From NCBI GenBank assembly GCA_903929045.1, contig CAIYTE010000028.1, positions 1-64,000 of the forward strand: 64,000 nt of DNA. Direction: 5' to 3'. The stretch comes from an uncultured Hyphomicrobiales bacterium. Lineage in GTDB: Bacteria > Pseudomonadota > Alphaproteobacteria > Rhizobiales > Xanthobacteraceae. Below the pieces are notes generated by a model, which did not search any database, was not told the DNA's origin, and saw only the letters and a program-made list of their open reading frames with translations. The translations under genes were made by a program, and so were the position numbers. Of this stretch, positions 8,034-16,945 are shown in pieces. Position 1 is the stretch's first letter. Every line of letters begins with the position of its first letter.

Positions 8034-8555
8034 TTGAGTATCAAGGTGAATCGACCATTGGCGCCTAAAGCCCACAGCCACGCCGTCTTCCCGACGCCCG
8101 GTCATGACCATGACCGGTGCGCGAGCGACGCCATTGCGCATGCCGAAGCGATCTGCGTGGCGCGCAAGGAACGGCTGACGCCGCCGCGCCGCCGCGTGCT
8201 GGAAGCGCTGCTGGCGAGTCATGCGCCGCTCGGCGCTTACGAACTCATCGACAAACTTGCGGTGCGCGGCGCCCGGCCGGCGCCGATTACCATTTATCGC
8301 GCGCTGGATTTCCTGCGCGATCAGGGGCTGGCGCACCGCATCGAAAGCCGCAACGCCTTCATCGCCTGCGTGCACAATCACGACGCCCACGATCCTGTCG
8401 TGTTTTTGATTTGTGAGAAATGCGGCGCGGTCGGCGAGGCGGCGTCCGCCGCGGTGGCCGACACGATCAAGAGCGCCTCGCGCGCAGCGGGCTTCACGCC
8501 GAAAACGCCGGTGATCGAAATCTCCGGCACCTGCGCGCACTGCAAGGCGGCCTAG
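8034..8555 (+). CDS. zur: Fur-family regulator, Zur-like
   Basis: About 173 residues from a TTG at 8034; a GTG at 8046 and an ATG at 7983 are alternatives, and the conserved part only starts near AEAICVARKERLTPPRRRVL. The winged helix (LIDKLAVRGARPAPITIYRALDFL) and dimerisation domain are complete. The structural zinc cysteines are present as CEKCG and CAHC near the C-terminus. The form APITIYRALDFL is typical of the Zur branch, which represses zinc uptake genes when zinc is replete. The N-terminal tail is histidine-rich (HSHAVFPTPGHDHDRC). No zinc transporter is adjacent, so the metal is inferred from sequence type alone. Confidence 0.85.
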   Translation: MSIKVNRPLAPKAHSHAVFPTPGHDHDRCASDAIAHAEAICVARKERLTPPRRRVLEALLASHAPLGAYELIDKLAVRGARPAPITIYRALDFLRDQGLAHRIESRNAFIACVHNHDAHDPVVFLICEKCGAVGEAASAAVADTIKSASRAAGFTPKTPVIEISGTCAHCKAA

Positions 8556-8625
8556 TCTGTCTTCTCCAGCCCCTTCCGATCACACGACCCGGTCCATCGA
8601 TGCTGTCGCCGCCAGCATCATCGTC

Positions 8626-9462
8626 GTGCTGTGCCTGTCCTGGGGCTTCAACCAGGTCGCGACCAAGCTTGCGATCCACGAGATTCCGCCGCTGCTGCAG
8701 GGCACGATCCGCTCCGTCGTTGCGGCGTTGATCGTTGCCGGCTGGTGCCGCCTGCGCGGCATACCGCTGTTGTCGCGCGACGGTTCGCTCGCCGCCGGTC
8801 TCGCTGCCGGATTTTTCTTCGGCCTCGAATTCATTTTCATCTTTCAGGGCCTCGCCTACACGACGGCGACGCGCGCGGTGCTGTTCATCTATCTAGCGCC
8901 GTTCTTCGTCGTGCTCGGCGGCCGCATCTTTCTTCCCGACGACAAATTCAGCCTCGCGCAATGGCTCGGCCTGCTTTTGTCCTTCGCCGGCATGATCGTG
9001 GCGTTCGGCCTGCCGACGCCGGCGGTCGATCCGCGTCAGGCGCTCGGCGACTTGATGATGGTCGCAGGTGCGGTGTTCTGGGCGGCGACGACCCTGATCA
9101 TCAAATCGCGCCTCAACCGCATCCCGGCCGAGAAGGTGATGCTCTATCAGCTCGTCGTCTCAATACCGATGCTGGCGCTTGTCGCGTGGCTCGCCGGCGA
9201 ACGTATCGTGGCGATGCCGTCGGTTCTGGCGATCGGCGCTTTGGCCTATCAGACCGTCTGGGTGGTGAGCGTCACCTTCGTCATCTGGTTCGCGCTGATC
9301 GCGCGCTACTCGGCCAACCGGCTGTCGGTGTTCTCGTTCCTAACGCCGTTGTTCGGCGTCGCCGCCGGCCATCTGGTGCTGGGCGAGCCGCTGACGCCCG
9401 CTTTCGGCGCCGCCGTGGCGCTGGTGGCGGCCGGTCTGGTGCTGGTAAACCGCGCCAAATAG
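8626..9462 (+). CDS. EamA/DMT-family membrane exporter
   Basis: At least 278 residues with the ten-helix, two-repeat EamA layout. SWGFNQVATKLAIHEIPP is in helix 1, and the second repeat starts around LGDLMMVAGAVFWAATTLI. These transporters export amino acids or metabolites, but the substrate is not predictable. The GTG at 8626 is the only standard in-frame start, yet it cuts helix 1 in half. The same frame upstream (from about 8557, just after the zur stop) reads SSPAPSDHTTRSIDAVAASI, a plausible N-terminus without a standard start codon. A CTG at 8557 may be used. It follows zur by 70 bases or less. Confidence 0.87.
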   Translation: MLCLSWGFNQVATKLAIHEIPPLLQGTIRSVVAALIVAGWCRLRGIPLLSRDGSLAAGLAAGFFFGLEFIFIFQGLAYTTATRAVLFIYLAPFFVVLGGRIFLPDDKFSLAQWLGLLLSFAGMIVAFGLPTPAVDPRQALGDLMMVAGAVFWAATTLIIKSRLNRIPAEKVMLYQLVVSIPMLALVAWLAGERIVAMPSVLAIGALAYQTVWVVSVTFVIWFALIARYSANRLSVFSFLTPLFGVAAGHLVLGEPLTPAFGAAVALVAAGLVLVNRAK

Positions 9463-9516
9463 AGGGTCTTTCGCCCGCGTTGACCGTGCCATATTTGTCT
9501 GGCACTCCGGTGAGAC

Positions 9517-10752
9517 ATGAGCGCATCAGCACGTCATAAAACGGTTGGAGTCGATGTCGGCGGCGTTATCGTCGGCGGCGGCGCGCCCATCGTCGTGCAG
9601 TCGATGACCAACACTGACACAGCGGACATCGAAGGCACCGCGCGGCAGATCGCGGCGCTGGCGCGCGCCGGTTCCGAACTGGTGCGCATCACGGTCGACC
9701 GCGACGAAGCGGCGGCCGCCGTGCCGAAGATCAAGGACCGCCTCGCGCAGATGAATGTGCGCGTGCCGATCGTTGGCGACTTTCACTACAACGGCCACAC
9801 GCTGCTGACCGATTATCCGGGCTGCGCCGAGGCGCTCGACAAGTATCGCATCAATCCGGGCAATGTCGGTTTCAAGAACAAGCGCGACCCGCAGTTCACG
9901 CAGATCGTCGAGATGGCGATCAAGCACGACAAGCCGGTGCGCATCGGCGTCAACTGGGGCTCGCTCGATCAGGAGCTTCTCACCAAGCTGATGGACGAGA
10001 ACTCAAAGTCGGCGTCTCCCATCGGCGCGCGCGAAGTCACGCATGAAGCGATGGTGCAGTCGGCGCTTTTGTCGGCGGCGCGCGCGGAAGAGATCGGTCT
10101 GGCGAAGAACCGCATCATTCTGTCAGCCAAGGTGTCGGCGGTGCAGGATCTAATCGCCGTCTACATCGAACTGGCGAAGCGCTCGGACTACGCGCTGCAT
10201 CTCGGTCTGACCGAAGCCGGCATGGGCACCAAGGGCATCGTCGCCTCGGCGGCGTCGATGGGTGTGCTGCTGCAACAGGGTATCGGCGACACCATTCGTA
10301 TTTCGCTGACGCCCGAGCCGAACGGCGACCGCACGCGTGAAGTTCAGGTGTCGCAGGAATTGCTGCAGACCATGGGCCTGCGTACCTTCGTGCCGCTGGT
10401 CGCGGCGTGTCCGGGCTGCGGCCGCACCACATCGACGACGTTCCAGGAACTCGCCGCCGACATTCAGGGCTTCATCCGCACCTCGATGCCGGAGTGGAAG
10501 ACCCGCTATCCCGGCGTCGAGACGCTGAACGTCGCGGTGATGGGCTGCATCGTCAACGGTCCGGGCGAGAGCAAGCATGCCGACATCGGAATTTCACTGC
10601 CCGGCACCGGCGAGCAGCCGACCGCGCCGGTCTTTGTCGACGGCAAGAAGGTCGCGACATTGCGCGGCCCGACTCTGACCACGGACTTCAAGACCATGGT
10701 CATCGATTACATCGAACGCCGTTTCGGTTCCGGTGCGCGGCCCGCTGAGTAA
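9517..10752 (+). CDS. ispG: 4-hydroxy-3-methylbut-2-en-1-yl diphosphate synthase
   Basis: 411 residues, the short bacterial GcpE/IspG form. IspG is the [4Fe-4S] enzyme that reduces methylerythritol cyclodiphosphate to HMBPP, the sixth reaction of the MEP isoprenoid pathway. The N-terminal TIM-barrel opens with [20 protein letters not shown]. The cluster cysteines are in ACPGCGRTT and in [20 protein letters not shown]. The polyprenyl synthase gene a few kilobases away uses the products of this pathway. The stop overlaps the reading frame of the next small gene only if an upstream ATG (10733) is used; a GTG at 10763 avoids it. Confidence 0.97.
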   Translation: MSASARHKTVGVDVGGVIVGGGAPIVVQSMTNTDTADIEGTARQIAALARAGSELVRITVDRDEAAAAVPKIKDRLAQMNVRVPIVGDFHYNGHTLLTDYPGCAEALDKYRINPGNVGFKNKRDPQFTQIVEMAIKHDKPVRIGVNWGSLDQELLTKLMDENSKSASPIGAREVTHEAMVQSALLSAARAEEIGLAKNRIILSAKVSAVQDLIAVYIELAKRSDYALHLGLTEAGMGTKGIVASAASMGVLLQQGIGDTIRISLTPEPNGDRTREVQVSQELLQTMGLRTFVPLVAACPGCGRTTSTTFQELAADIQGFIRTSMPEWKTRYPGVETLNVAVMGCIVNGPGESKHADIGISLPGTGEQPTAPVFVDGKKVATLRGPTLTTDFKTMVIDYIERRFGSGARPAE

Positions 10753-10762
10753 AGGCCATCAC

Positions 10763-11185
10763 GTGAAGGGTAAGCATCTTTTCTTCGGGTTTTTCGGGCT
10801 GCTCGCCATTCTGAGCGGCGGGTCCATCTATCTCGCCATGACGACCGTGCCCGCCGACAGGGCGACCGTCGCGGTGACGGCGCCGGACAACAAGTACAAG
10901 GCGGTGCGGCTGACGTTGTCGCGCGGCGGTGCGTCGCCCTATTGCGTCGATGGCATCGCGGTCATTCTTGGCGTCTATCCGAACGACTTCGCCGAGCGCG
11001 ACAAGGCCTATCTTGTTTACTCCGGCCCCTGCGCCGCCGACCGCAACGCGTGGCCGAAGATCGAGTGGAAGTCGAACACCGAACTGACGATCACTTACGC
11101 TAAGGAATCCGCTGCGCAGAAGTCGCCGGCGATCAAGGACGTCGACGTCACCAAGACGGTGAAGGTGACTTTTGTACAGCAGTAG
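10763..11185 (+). CDS. small exported or membrane-anchored hypothetical protein
   Basis: 140 residues from a GTG at 10763, chosen because AAAGG lies about nine bases upstream and it removes the overlap with ispG. One hydrophobic N-terminal segment (HLFFGFFGLLAILSGGSIYL) should be a membrane anchor or uncleaved signal. It is followed by a soluble domain with two cysteines (SPYCVDGIAV and VYSGPCAADR) that could pair in the periplasm. I recognise no family. It follows ispG by ten bases, so it is probably read from the same transcript. Confidence 0.7.
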   Translation: MKGKHLFFGFFGLLAILSGGSIYLAMTTVPADRATVAVTAPDNKYKAVRLTLSRGGASPYCVDGIAVILGVYPNDFAERDKAYLVYSGPCAADRNAWPKIEWKSNTELTITYAKESAAQKSPAIKDVDVTKTVKVTFVQQ

Positions 11186-11202
11186 CTGCTGCGATCGTCA
11201 CC

Positions 11203-12051
11203 TCACGTCGCGTTGAGCGCCGCTTCGATGGCCGCAATGGTTTCCGGTGTTGCCCGGCCGTCGGCTTGAAGACCGTGGCTCGCCTGAAACGCCCGGATGG
11301 CCGCGGCGGTCAAAGGCCCGAAGCTTCCGTCCGGCACCAGGGCCGGATCGGCGCCGAGTTTGTTGAGCGACATTTGCAGCCAGACTGTGCCGTGCGCTTG
11401 CGGGCTGGCGCTGCCGAGCGCGACCTTCCAGCGCTTCAGCCAGGCGGTGCGTTCGGCTTCACCGATGTGGCCGCCGTTGAGGTGGAAGGTGACGCCGCTG
11501 ATGTCGTCGTTTTCGGCAAACGGCAGACAACCGCACAGCACGAAGTCGGCGACGCCGCATTCCAGGGCGCTCGCGGCCGAACTGATGATCTCGGGATGGC
11601 CGAGCAGATCGAGGCCGGTCTTCGCGCCAAGTTTGGTGTAGCCGTCACGGCCGGTCACCTGACTGAGGCCCCGGCCGATGAAGGTCGATCCGTCATGCGT
11701 GCCCGGACGGTTGCCCATCCGGTTGCCGTAGACATTGTCGATCAGCTTCATCGGGAAATTCGGATCGCCCGCGGTCGAGCCGACCTTTCGCAGACAATCG
11801 GCCGCGCTGGAAAACCGGCTCGGCCAGACCGCACAGGCGCGTTCCGGCGTGTAGCGGATGTTTTCCGTCATCTCGGTGCCGGCGCCGCATTCGTGACTGA
11901 ACTGCGCCATCGCATGCGCGATGACGAGATCGCTCTTCAATCCGTATTTTGGAAACACCGCCGGTGCCGCGGCGGCAATACCGGCAATCAAACCGGGCAC
12001 GCGGGAATCGCCGTGCGGCCAGAGGTCGGCCAGCATGTCTGCGGTCAGCAT
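11203..12051 (-). CDS. GH19 chitinase-like/endolysin-like protein with peptidoglycan-binding domain
   Basis: 282 residues from the ATG at 12051, which has a GGGGGG run just upstream. The first 210 residues resemble the GH19/phage-endolysin lysozyme-like fold. AQFSHECGAGTEMTENIRYT carries the likely catalytic glutamate, and FIGRGLSQVTGRDGYTKLGA matches the conserved 'GRGxxQ-TGR-NY' segment. The last 65 residues form a PG_binding_1 domain (NKLGADPALVPDGSFGPLTA). No signal peptide is visible. Such proteins cleave peptidoglycan or chitin-like polymers. Without holin or other phage genes around, it reads as a stand-alone, possibly phage-derived, gene. Confidence 0.82.
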   Translation of the reverse strand: MLTADMLADLWPHGDSRVPGLIAGIAAAAPAVFPKYGLKSDLVIAHAMAQFSHECGAGTEMTENIRYTPERACAVWPSRFSSAADCLRKVGSTAGDPNFPMKLIDNVYGNRMGNRPGTHDGSTFIGRGLSQVTGRDGYTKLGAKTGLDLLGHPEIISSAASALECGVADFVLCGCLPFAENDDISGVTFHLNGGHIGEAERTAWLKRWKVALGSASPQAHGTVWLQMSLNKLGADPALVPDGSFGPLTAAAIRAFQASHGLQADGRATPETIAAIEAALNAT

Positions 12052-12127
12052 ACGCCCCCCTACGCAACGATGACGCGAAGTGAGTTTACTACATGGAGCG
12101 CGTACCGTCAATCAGGAGTTGTGGTAT

Positions 12128-13735
12128 TTAAATCCACCCGCCGCCGTCTTTGCCGCGGTTGGCGACGCTGGCTTCTTCCAGATCGAGTTCATATTCGATG
12201 CGGCGGCGCGCTTCGTCGGTGATCTTGCCGTCGCGCAGTAGCTCGTAAATGAAGTCGCGCTCGGCGGCGATCAGCTCCAGCTTGAGCGCCGCGGTGCGGC
12301 GCATCTGATCGAGGCCTTCGGTCAGATTCTGCGGTAGCACCTGAAAGCGGCCTTCGTTGCGGGTGCGGAGGTGGCTCGCGACTTCGTCCGGCAATTCGTG
12401 ATCCGCGATGGCTTTCTCCAGCCGCTTTTTCACTTCCTTCAGCGCGGCCTTGCGCGCTTCCAGCTCGTCCCGGATTTCGTGCTTGTGCTCTTCTTTGCCG
12501 AGCGTGGTCAGGCCGAGCGAGCGCACGACGAACGGTAGCATCAGGCCCTGTACGACGATTGTGACGACGATGACGCCGAAGGTGATGAACAGGATCAGGT
12601 CGCGGTGCGGAAACGGCTGGCCGTTGGCGATGGTGTAGGGAATGGCCAATGCCGCTGCGAGCGAGACGACACCGCGAATGCCGGTGAAGCCGAGCAGGAA
12701 CGGACCTTGCCACGGCGGCGACGGATCGCGCTTCGCCAGCGACGGGATCAGCCAGCGCGGCAGATACGTCGCGGGAAAAACCCAGATGAACCGCGCGACG
12801 ATGGCAATCACGGTGGTCAGTGCGGTGGCATAGAGCAATTCGTTGATCGAGAAGGCCTGCACCTGTTCGAGCAGCGTGCGCGCCTGCAAGCCGGTCAGCA
12901 GGAACACCATGCCTTCGATGAGATAGACGATCAGATCCCAGAAGAAGATGCCTTGCAGACGCGTGCCGGAGGGAATGAGGCGCGGGCCGACCCAGCTGAC
13001 ATAAAGGCCGCAGGCGACCGTCGCCAGCACACCGGAGCCGCCGAAGTGCTCGGGCACCCAGTAAGCGAGATAGGGCGTCATCAGCGACAAGGTGATTTCG
13101 ACGCGCGGCTCTTTCGCCCATTTGCGCAGGCGCAGGCTGAGCCAGCCGACGGCGATGCCGTAGATGATTTCGCCGATAACGATGGCGGTGAAGGTGCCGG
13201 CGGCTTTCGGCAGCGAGAAGGTGCCGAGGCTCACGGCCACCACGGCAAAGCGATAGAGGATGAGCGCGGTGGCGTCGTTGGCGAGGCCTTCGCCTTCGAG
13301 CACAACCATCAGGCGACGCGGCAGGCCGAGGCGTCGCGCGATGGCGAGCGGCGCGACCACGTCGGGCGGCGCGATGATGGCGCCGAGCACGAAGCCGGCA
13401 GCCCAGTCGAATTTGAGAATGTAATGCGCCGCCGCGGCGATGGCGCAGGTGGTGAACACGACGCAGCCGAAGGCCAGCAGCGCGATGGGCCGCAGGTTGA
13501 AGCGGAATTCCCGCCAGCTCATGGCGACACCGGCCGAGTAGATCAGCGGCGGCAGGATCACCAGCAGCACGAGTTCGGGCGCCAACTGAATTTTCGGCAG
13601 GCCGGGAACGAGCGCCATGCCGAGACCAGCGACAACCAGCAGGATCGACGGTGCGACATGGAGGCGCTTGGCCGCCACCGCGACGGCGGCCAGCACCGCC
13701 ATCATCAGCAGGATCGTTTGCGCAACTGCAGTCAT
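12128..13735 (-). CDS. Na+/H+ antiporter, CPA1 (NhaP/NHE) family
   Basis: 535 residues from the ATG at 13735. About twelve membrane helices carry the CPA1 marks: LPPLIYSAGVAMSWREF, and the ion-site pair in GAIIAPPDVVAPLAIARR followed by GEGLANDATALILYRFAV. A charged cytoplasmic tail of about 120 residues (KEVKKRLEKAIADHELPDEV) follows. Expected role: exchange of sodium (or potassium) for protons in pH and salt balance. The start overlaps the stop of the DUF1345 gene by four bases (ATGA), so the two are translationally coupled. Confidence 0.92.
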   Translation of the reverse strand: MTAVAQTILLMMAVLAAVAVAAKRLHVAPSILLVVAGLGMALVPGLPKIQLAPELVLLVILPPLIYSAGVAMSWREFRFNLRPIALLAFGCVVFTTCAIAAAAHYILKFDWAAGFVLGAIIAPPDVVAPLAIARRLGLPRRLMVVLEGEGLANDATALILYRFAVVAVSLGTFSLPKAAGTFTAIVIGEIIYGIAVGWLSLRLRKWAKEPRVEITLSLMTPYLAYWVPEHFGGSGVLATVACGLYVSWVGPRLIPSGTRLQGIFFWDLIVYLIEGMVFLLTGLQARTLLEQVQAFSINELLYATALTTVIAIVARFIWVFPATYLPRWLIPSLAKRDPSPPWQGPFLLGFTGIRGVVSLAAALAIPYTIANGQPFPHRDLILFITFGVIVVTIVVQGLMLPFVVRSLGLTTLGKEEHKHEIRDELEARKAALKEVKKRLEKAIADHELPDEVASHLRTRNEGRFQVLPQNLTEGLDQMRRTAALKLELIAAERDFIYELLRDGKITDEARRRIEYELDLEEASVANRGKDGGGWI

Positions 13736-14454
13736 ATCAGGTTCGACAGCATGTTCACCGTCAGCGCCAGCACCGTCAGATTGAAGAAGAACGCGATGAC
13801 GCCGTGCACCGCGGCCATGCGGCGGATCACCTTGCTGCACACGTTCACGTCCGACGTCTGCGACGTCATGCCGATGACCAGCGAGAAGTAGAGGAAGTCG
13901 CGATAGTCCGGCTTGTCGTCATGCGGAAATTCCAGCCCGCCGATGATGCCGTCACGGCGCGTTGCGTAGAATTCGTGCGCGTAGTGAAACATGAAGATCG
14001 TGTGCACGAAGGTCCATGACAGCAGGATCGTGCTGATGGCGAGCACGACATGTGCGCTGACGCCGCCCGGCATGACGGCGCTGCCGCCCGTCGGTTTGGC
14101 GCCGCCGAGCGCGAAGGCGATGGCGATGAAACTCGCGGCTGCCGCCGCAATCGACAGCAGCAGGATGGTGCCGGCGCCTTCGTCTTCCTCCGCGGCGCGC
14201 GCGCGAATGTGATCGACCTCTGTTTTCCACATCATGGAATAGGTCCAGATCAAATAGATCGCGAGGCCGGTGTCCCAGCCGAGCAAGGCCGGTGCGGGCG
14301 TCTTGAACGTGCCGGGCAGCAGGAAGGCGAGGCCAAAACCGGCGGCGAGCGCGACCAGCAGCTTGTGATGCAGCCGTACGAAGCGCCGTGTCCGCGGCAT
14401 GCGGCGCGGTTCATCGGCGCTTTTGGCCGCGGTCTTTTTTGTGTTCTTCGCCAT
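13732..14454 (-). CDS. DUF1345 membrane protein
   Basis: 240 residues with a basic N-terminal tail and about five membrane segments. It contains the DUF1345 hallmarks VALAAGFGLAFLLPG, TYSMMWKTEVDHIRARAAEE and FPHDDKPDYRDFLYFSLVIG (the P-DY-DF-YF pattern). Function of the family is unknown. It sits three bases after the polyprenyl synthase and overlaps the antiporter start by four bases, so it belongs to an ispA - DUF1345 - antiporter transcript. The coupling to an ion antiporter may hint at an envelope or ion-balance role, which is inference only. Confidence 0.88.
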   Translation of the reverse strand: MAKNTKKTAAKSADEPRRMPRTRRFVRLHHKLLVALAAGFGLAFLLPGTFKTPAPALLGWDTGLAIYLIWTYSMMWKTEVDHIRARAAEEDEGAGTILLLSIAAAAASFIAIAFALGGAKPTGGSAVMPGGVSAHVVLAISTILLSWTFVHTIFMFHYAHEFYATRRDGIIGGLEFPHDDKPDYRDFLYFSLVIGMTSQTSDVNVCSKVIRRMAAVHGVIAFFFNLTVLALTVNMLSNLI

Positions 14455-14457
14455 GTG

Positions 14458-15390
14458 TCAGTTTTTTCTCTGCGCCACGAAGCGCGCCGTGGCACGCAGG
14501 ATATCGGCCTTGTCGCCGAAGGAAGCGAGCGCGCTGTCTGCCTCGGCGATGAGGGCGTCGAGTCTGGCGCGCGCGCCATCGATGCCGAGCGTCGAGACAA
14601 GCGTCGCCTTGCCGGCGGCGGCATCCTTGGCGGTGGCCTTGCCGAGCGTGGCGCTGTCGCCTTCGACGTCGAGCAGGTCGTCGGCGATCTGGAAGGCTTG
14701 GCCAATGGCGACGCCGTAGCGGTCGACATTGGACAGCGACGAATCGCTCGCTTTGCCGAGGAGGGCGCCGGCGCGGCAGGCGAAGCGGATCAGCGCGCCG
14801 GTCTTCATCGCCTGCAAGGTGGCGATTTCGTTTTCGGTCAATGTTCGCTTCTCGGCGAAGCGGCCTTCAGCGGTGAGATCGAGCATCTGGCCGCCGGCCA
14901 TGCCGCCGAGGCCCGAGGCGCGTGCGAGTTCGGTCACAAGCGCGACGCGCACATTCGCATCGGCATGCACCTCGCTGCGCGCGGCGATGTCGAAGGCGAG
15001 CGTGAGCAAAGCGTCGCCGGCGAGAATGGCGGTGGCGTCGTCGAAAGCTTTATGAACGGTTGGCTGGCCGCGGCGCAGGTCGTCATCGTCCATGGCCGGC
15101 AGATCGTCGTGGACAAGCGAATAGCAGTGCAGGCATTCGAGCGCGGCGCCGGCGAGCAGCGCGCCGTCGCGGCGGGCGCCGAACAAAGCGGCGGTCTCGA
15201 CCAGCAGAAACGGCCGCAGCCGCTTGCCGCCGCCGAGCGCGGCGTGGCGCATGGCGGCCAGCAGGCGCTCCGGCCGTACGGTTTCGCCCGGCAAGGCTTT
15301 GTCGCCGAGCAGCCGCTCCAGCAGCGCTTCCGTCTCCGTCGCCACAGCGGCGAGGCGGGCGGCAAAATTGTCCGAACCGGAACTGTCCAT
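14458..15390 (-). CDS. ispA: polyprenyl synthetase (farnesyl/geranylgeranyl diphosphate synthase type)
   Basis: 310 residues, the usual length of short-chain trans-prenyltransferases. The first Asp-rich motif is in LVHDDLPAMDDDDLRRGQPT (DDxxxxD form of bacterial FPP synthases). The second is in AFQIADDLLDVEGD. It condenses isopentenyl diphosphate with allylic diphosphates to make farnesyl or geranylgeranyl diphosphate for quinone and undecaprenyl synthesis. Product length cannot be fixed by eye. It is divergent from mtgA with only 55 bases between starts, and heads the operon with DUF1345 and the antiporter. Confidence 0.92.
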   Translation of the reverse strand: MDSSGSDNFAARLAAVATETEALLERLLGDKALPGETVRPERLLAAMRHAALGGGKRLRPFLLVETAALFGARRDGALLAGAALECLHCYSLVHDDLPAMDDDDLRRGQPTVHKAFDDATAILAGDALLTLAFDIAARSEVHADANVRVALVTELARASGLGGMAGGQMLDLTAEGRFAEKRTLTENEIATLQAMKTGALIRFACRAGALLGKASDSSLSNVDRYGVAIGQAFQIADDLLDVEGDSATLGKATAKDAAAGKATLVSTLGIDGARARLDALIAEADSALASFGDKADILRATARFVAQRKN

Positions 15391-15445
15391 ACGGCATTGT
15401 TAGCCTTCAGCGACGGCAATCCGCAATTCGGTTCGGGATCCGCTA

Positions 15446-16198
15446 ATGTTCGACGCCATGTATCGACCGGACTACCGACCCGACAAGCGGCTGGCCGCCT
15501 ATGACTTCTTCCGGCCGCGCTGGAAGCGGGGCCTGAAGATCGCGCTGTTTGTCGTCTTGGGTCTGCTGGCGCTTCCTTATGTGCTGACGCCGCTCTATGC
15601 CCTGATCGACCCGCCCTCGACCCTTATGCTGTGGCGGACCATGACCGGCCAGCGGGTCGAACGGCAGGCGGTCGGGCTCGACCGGATAGCGCCCGCGCTC
15701 GCCCTCTCCGTGATCATCGCCGAGGATGGGCGGTTCTGCAGCCACCACGGCGTCGATTTCCAGGGCTTACAGGAAGCCATGGCCGATGCCGACGACCCGG
15801 ACAGCATGCGCGGTGGCTCCACCATCACGCAGCAGGTCGCCAAGAACCTGTTTCTCTGGGGCGGCCGCAGTTACGTGCGCAAGGCGCTAGAGTTCCCTCT
15901 GGCGCTCTGGATCGACCTGATGCTGTCGAAACGGCGGGTGCTGGACATCTACCTGAACATCGCCGAATGGGGTCCGGACGGCGAATTCGGCGTCGAAGCA
16001 GGTGCCCGGAGGGCCTTTGGCCGCTCGGCGCGGGATATATCGCCCTCTCAGGCCGCCATGCTGGCGGCGATGCTGCCCAATCCGGTCACCCGTGATGCCA
16101 AGCGCCCCGGCCCGGGGCTGCGCCGGCTGGCGGGCCTCTATACGGGGCGGGCCGCCCGCTCGCCCGAGGTGGCCGCCTGCTTGCGGCAAAATCGCTGA
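15446..16198 (+). CDS. mtgA: monofunctional biosynthetic peptidoglycan transglycosylase
   Basis: 250 residues. A short cytoplasmic tail is followed by one membrane anchor (IALFVVLGLLALPYVLTPLY) and a GT51 domain. The catalytic glutamate is in IIAEDGRFCSHHGVDFQGL. The other GT51 motifs are GGSTITQQVAKNLFLW and YLNIAEWGPDGEFGVEAGAR. MtgA polymerises lipid II into glycan strands without transpeptidase activity. An ATG at 15458 is an alternative start. It is transcribed toward rpmF, a common neighbour in Rhizobiales. Confidence 0.95.
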   Translation: MFDAMYRPDYRPDKRLAAYDFFRPRWKRGLKIALFVVLGLLALPYVLTPLYALIDPPSTLMLWRTMTGQRVERQAVGLDRIAPALALSVIIAEDGRFCSHHGVDFQGLQEAMADADDPDSMRGGSTITQQVAKNLFLWGGRSYVRKALEFPLALWIDLMLSKRRVLDIYLNIAEWGPDGEFGVEAGARRAFGRSARDISPSQAAMLAAMLPNPVTRDAKRPGPGLRRLAGLYTGRAARSPEVAACLRQNR

Positions 16199-16291
16199 TT
16201 TGAGGGCCTCAACGGCCCTAGCCTTAACGGGTCCGTTCCTTTATAAGCCCGGCTTCAAACGACATTTCTGAGCTTCTCAAGGGTTTCCACC

Positions 16292-16477
16292 ATGGCTGTT
16301 CCAAAACGCAAAACCTCGCCGTCGCGCCGCGGCATGCGCCGTTCGGCTGACGCGCTGAAGCGTCCGACCTACGTCGAGGACAAGGATTCGGGTGAGCTGC
16401 GCCGTCCGCACCACATCGATCTGAAGACCGGCATGTACAAGGGCCGGCAGGTTCTCAAGGTCAAGACCGAGAACTAA
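16292..16477 (+). CDS. rpmF: 50S ribosomal protein L32
   Basis: 61 residues starting [18 protein letters not shown], the invariant L32 N-terminus. The C-terminal zinc cysteines found in some L32 proteins are absent, so this is the zinc-independent C-minus form normal for alphaproteobacteria. AAGGGTTTCC lies ahead of the ATG. L32 is a small protein of the large ribosomal subunit. It lies between mtgA and a small membrane protein. Confidence 0.97.
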   Translation: MAVPKRKTSPSRRGMRRSADALKRPTYVEDKDSGELRRPHHIDLKTGMYKGRQVLKVKTEN

Positions 16478-16504
16478 GCGGCATATATCCGGCGGGAGGG
16501 AAGC

Positions 16505-16921
16505 ATGTTCATTCTCGGCTTTCCCCTGCTGCTGGTGACGTTCGCGATCTACAACATCATCGCCTTCCTGATGCCCGGCGTGAGCTGGACCGGGACGATC
16601 ACGACCGTGCACATGAGGTCCGGCGGCGACTGGACCATGTCGCCCGGCGACTTTCTCATCGCGCTCGCGATCTTGCTGCTGTTCGGCGAGATGATGAAGT
16701 CGACCCGCATCGGCATTCGCAGCGTGGTCGATCACGGCCTGTCGCTGGTGCTGTTCCTCGCCATGATGGCCGAGTTCCTGCTGGTGCGGCAGGCGGCATC
16801 GTCGACCTTCTTCCTGCTTCTCGTCATCAGCTTTGTCGACGTGCTCGGCGGTTTCGCCGTGACCTTGCGTTCGGCGCAGCGCGACCTCACGATCGAAGGC
16901 TCGGTCCCGCACGTTTCCTAA
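16505..16921 (+). CDS. small multi-spanning membrane protein, unknown function
   Basis: 138 residues with about four hydrophobic segments: MFILGFPLLLVTFAIYNIIA, DFLIALAILLLFGEMM, GLSLVLFLAMMAEFLLV and FFLLLVISFVDVLGGFAV. I do not recognise a named family. GGGAGGGAAGC directly upstream is a strong ribosome-binding site, 27 bases after rpmF, so the two may share a transcript. A short hairpin GCCTC-TTTA-GGC follows its stop. Confidence 0.8.
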   Translation: MFILGFPLLLVTFAIYNIIAFLMPGVSWTGTITTVHMRSGGDWTMSPGDFLIALAILLLFGEMMKSTRIGIRSVVDHGLSLVLFLAMMAEFLLVRQAASSTFFLLLVISFVDVLGGFAVTLRSAQRDLTIEGSVPHVS

Positions 16922-16945
16922 AAGCCTCTTTAGGCGTCTCACAAC

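Noticed and set aside
11203-12051. Prophage remnant
   Set aside because: Only a lysin-like gene is present; no integrase, capsid, tail or attachment site seen.
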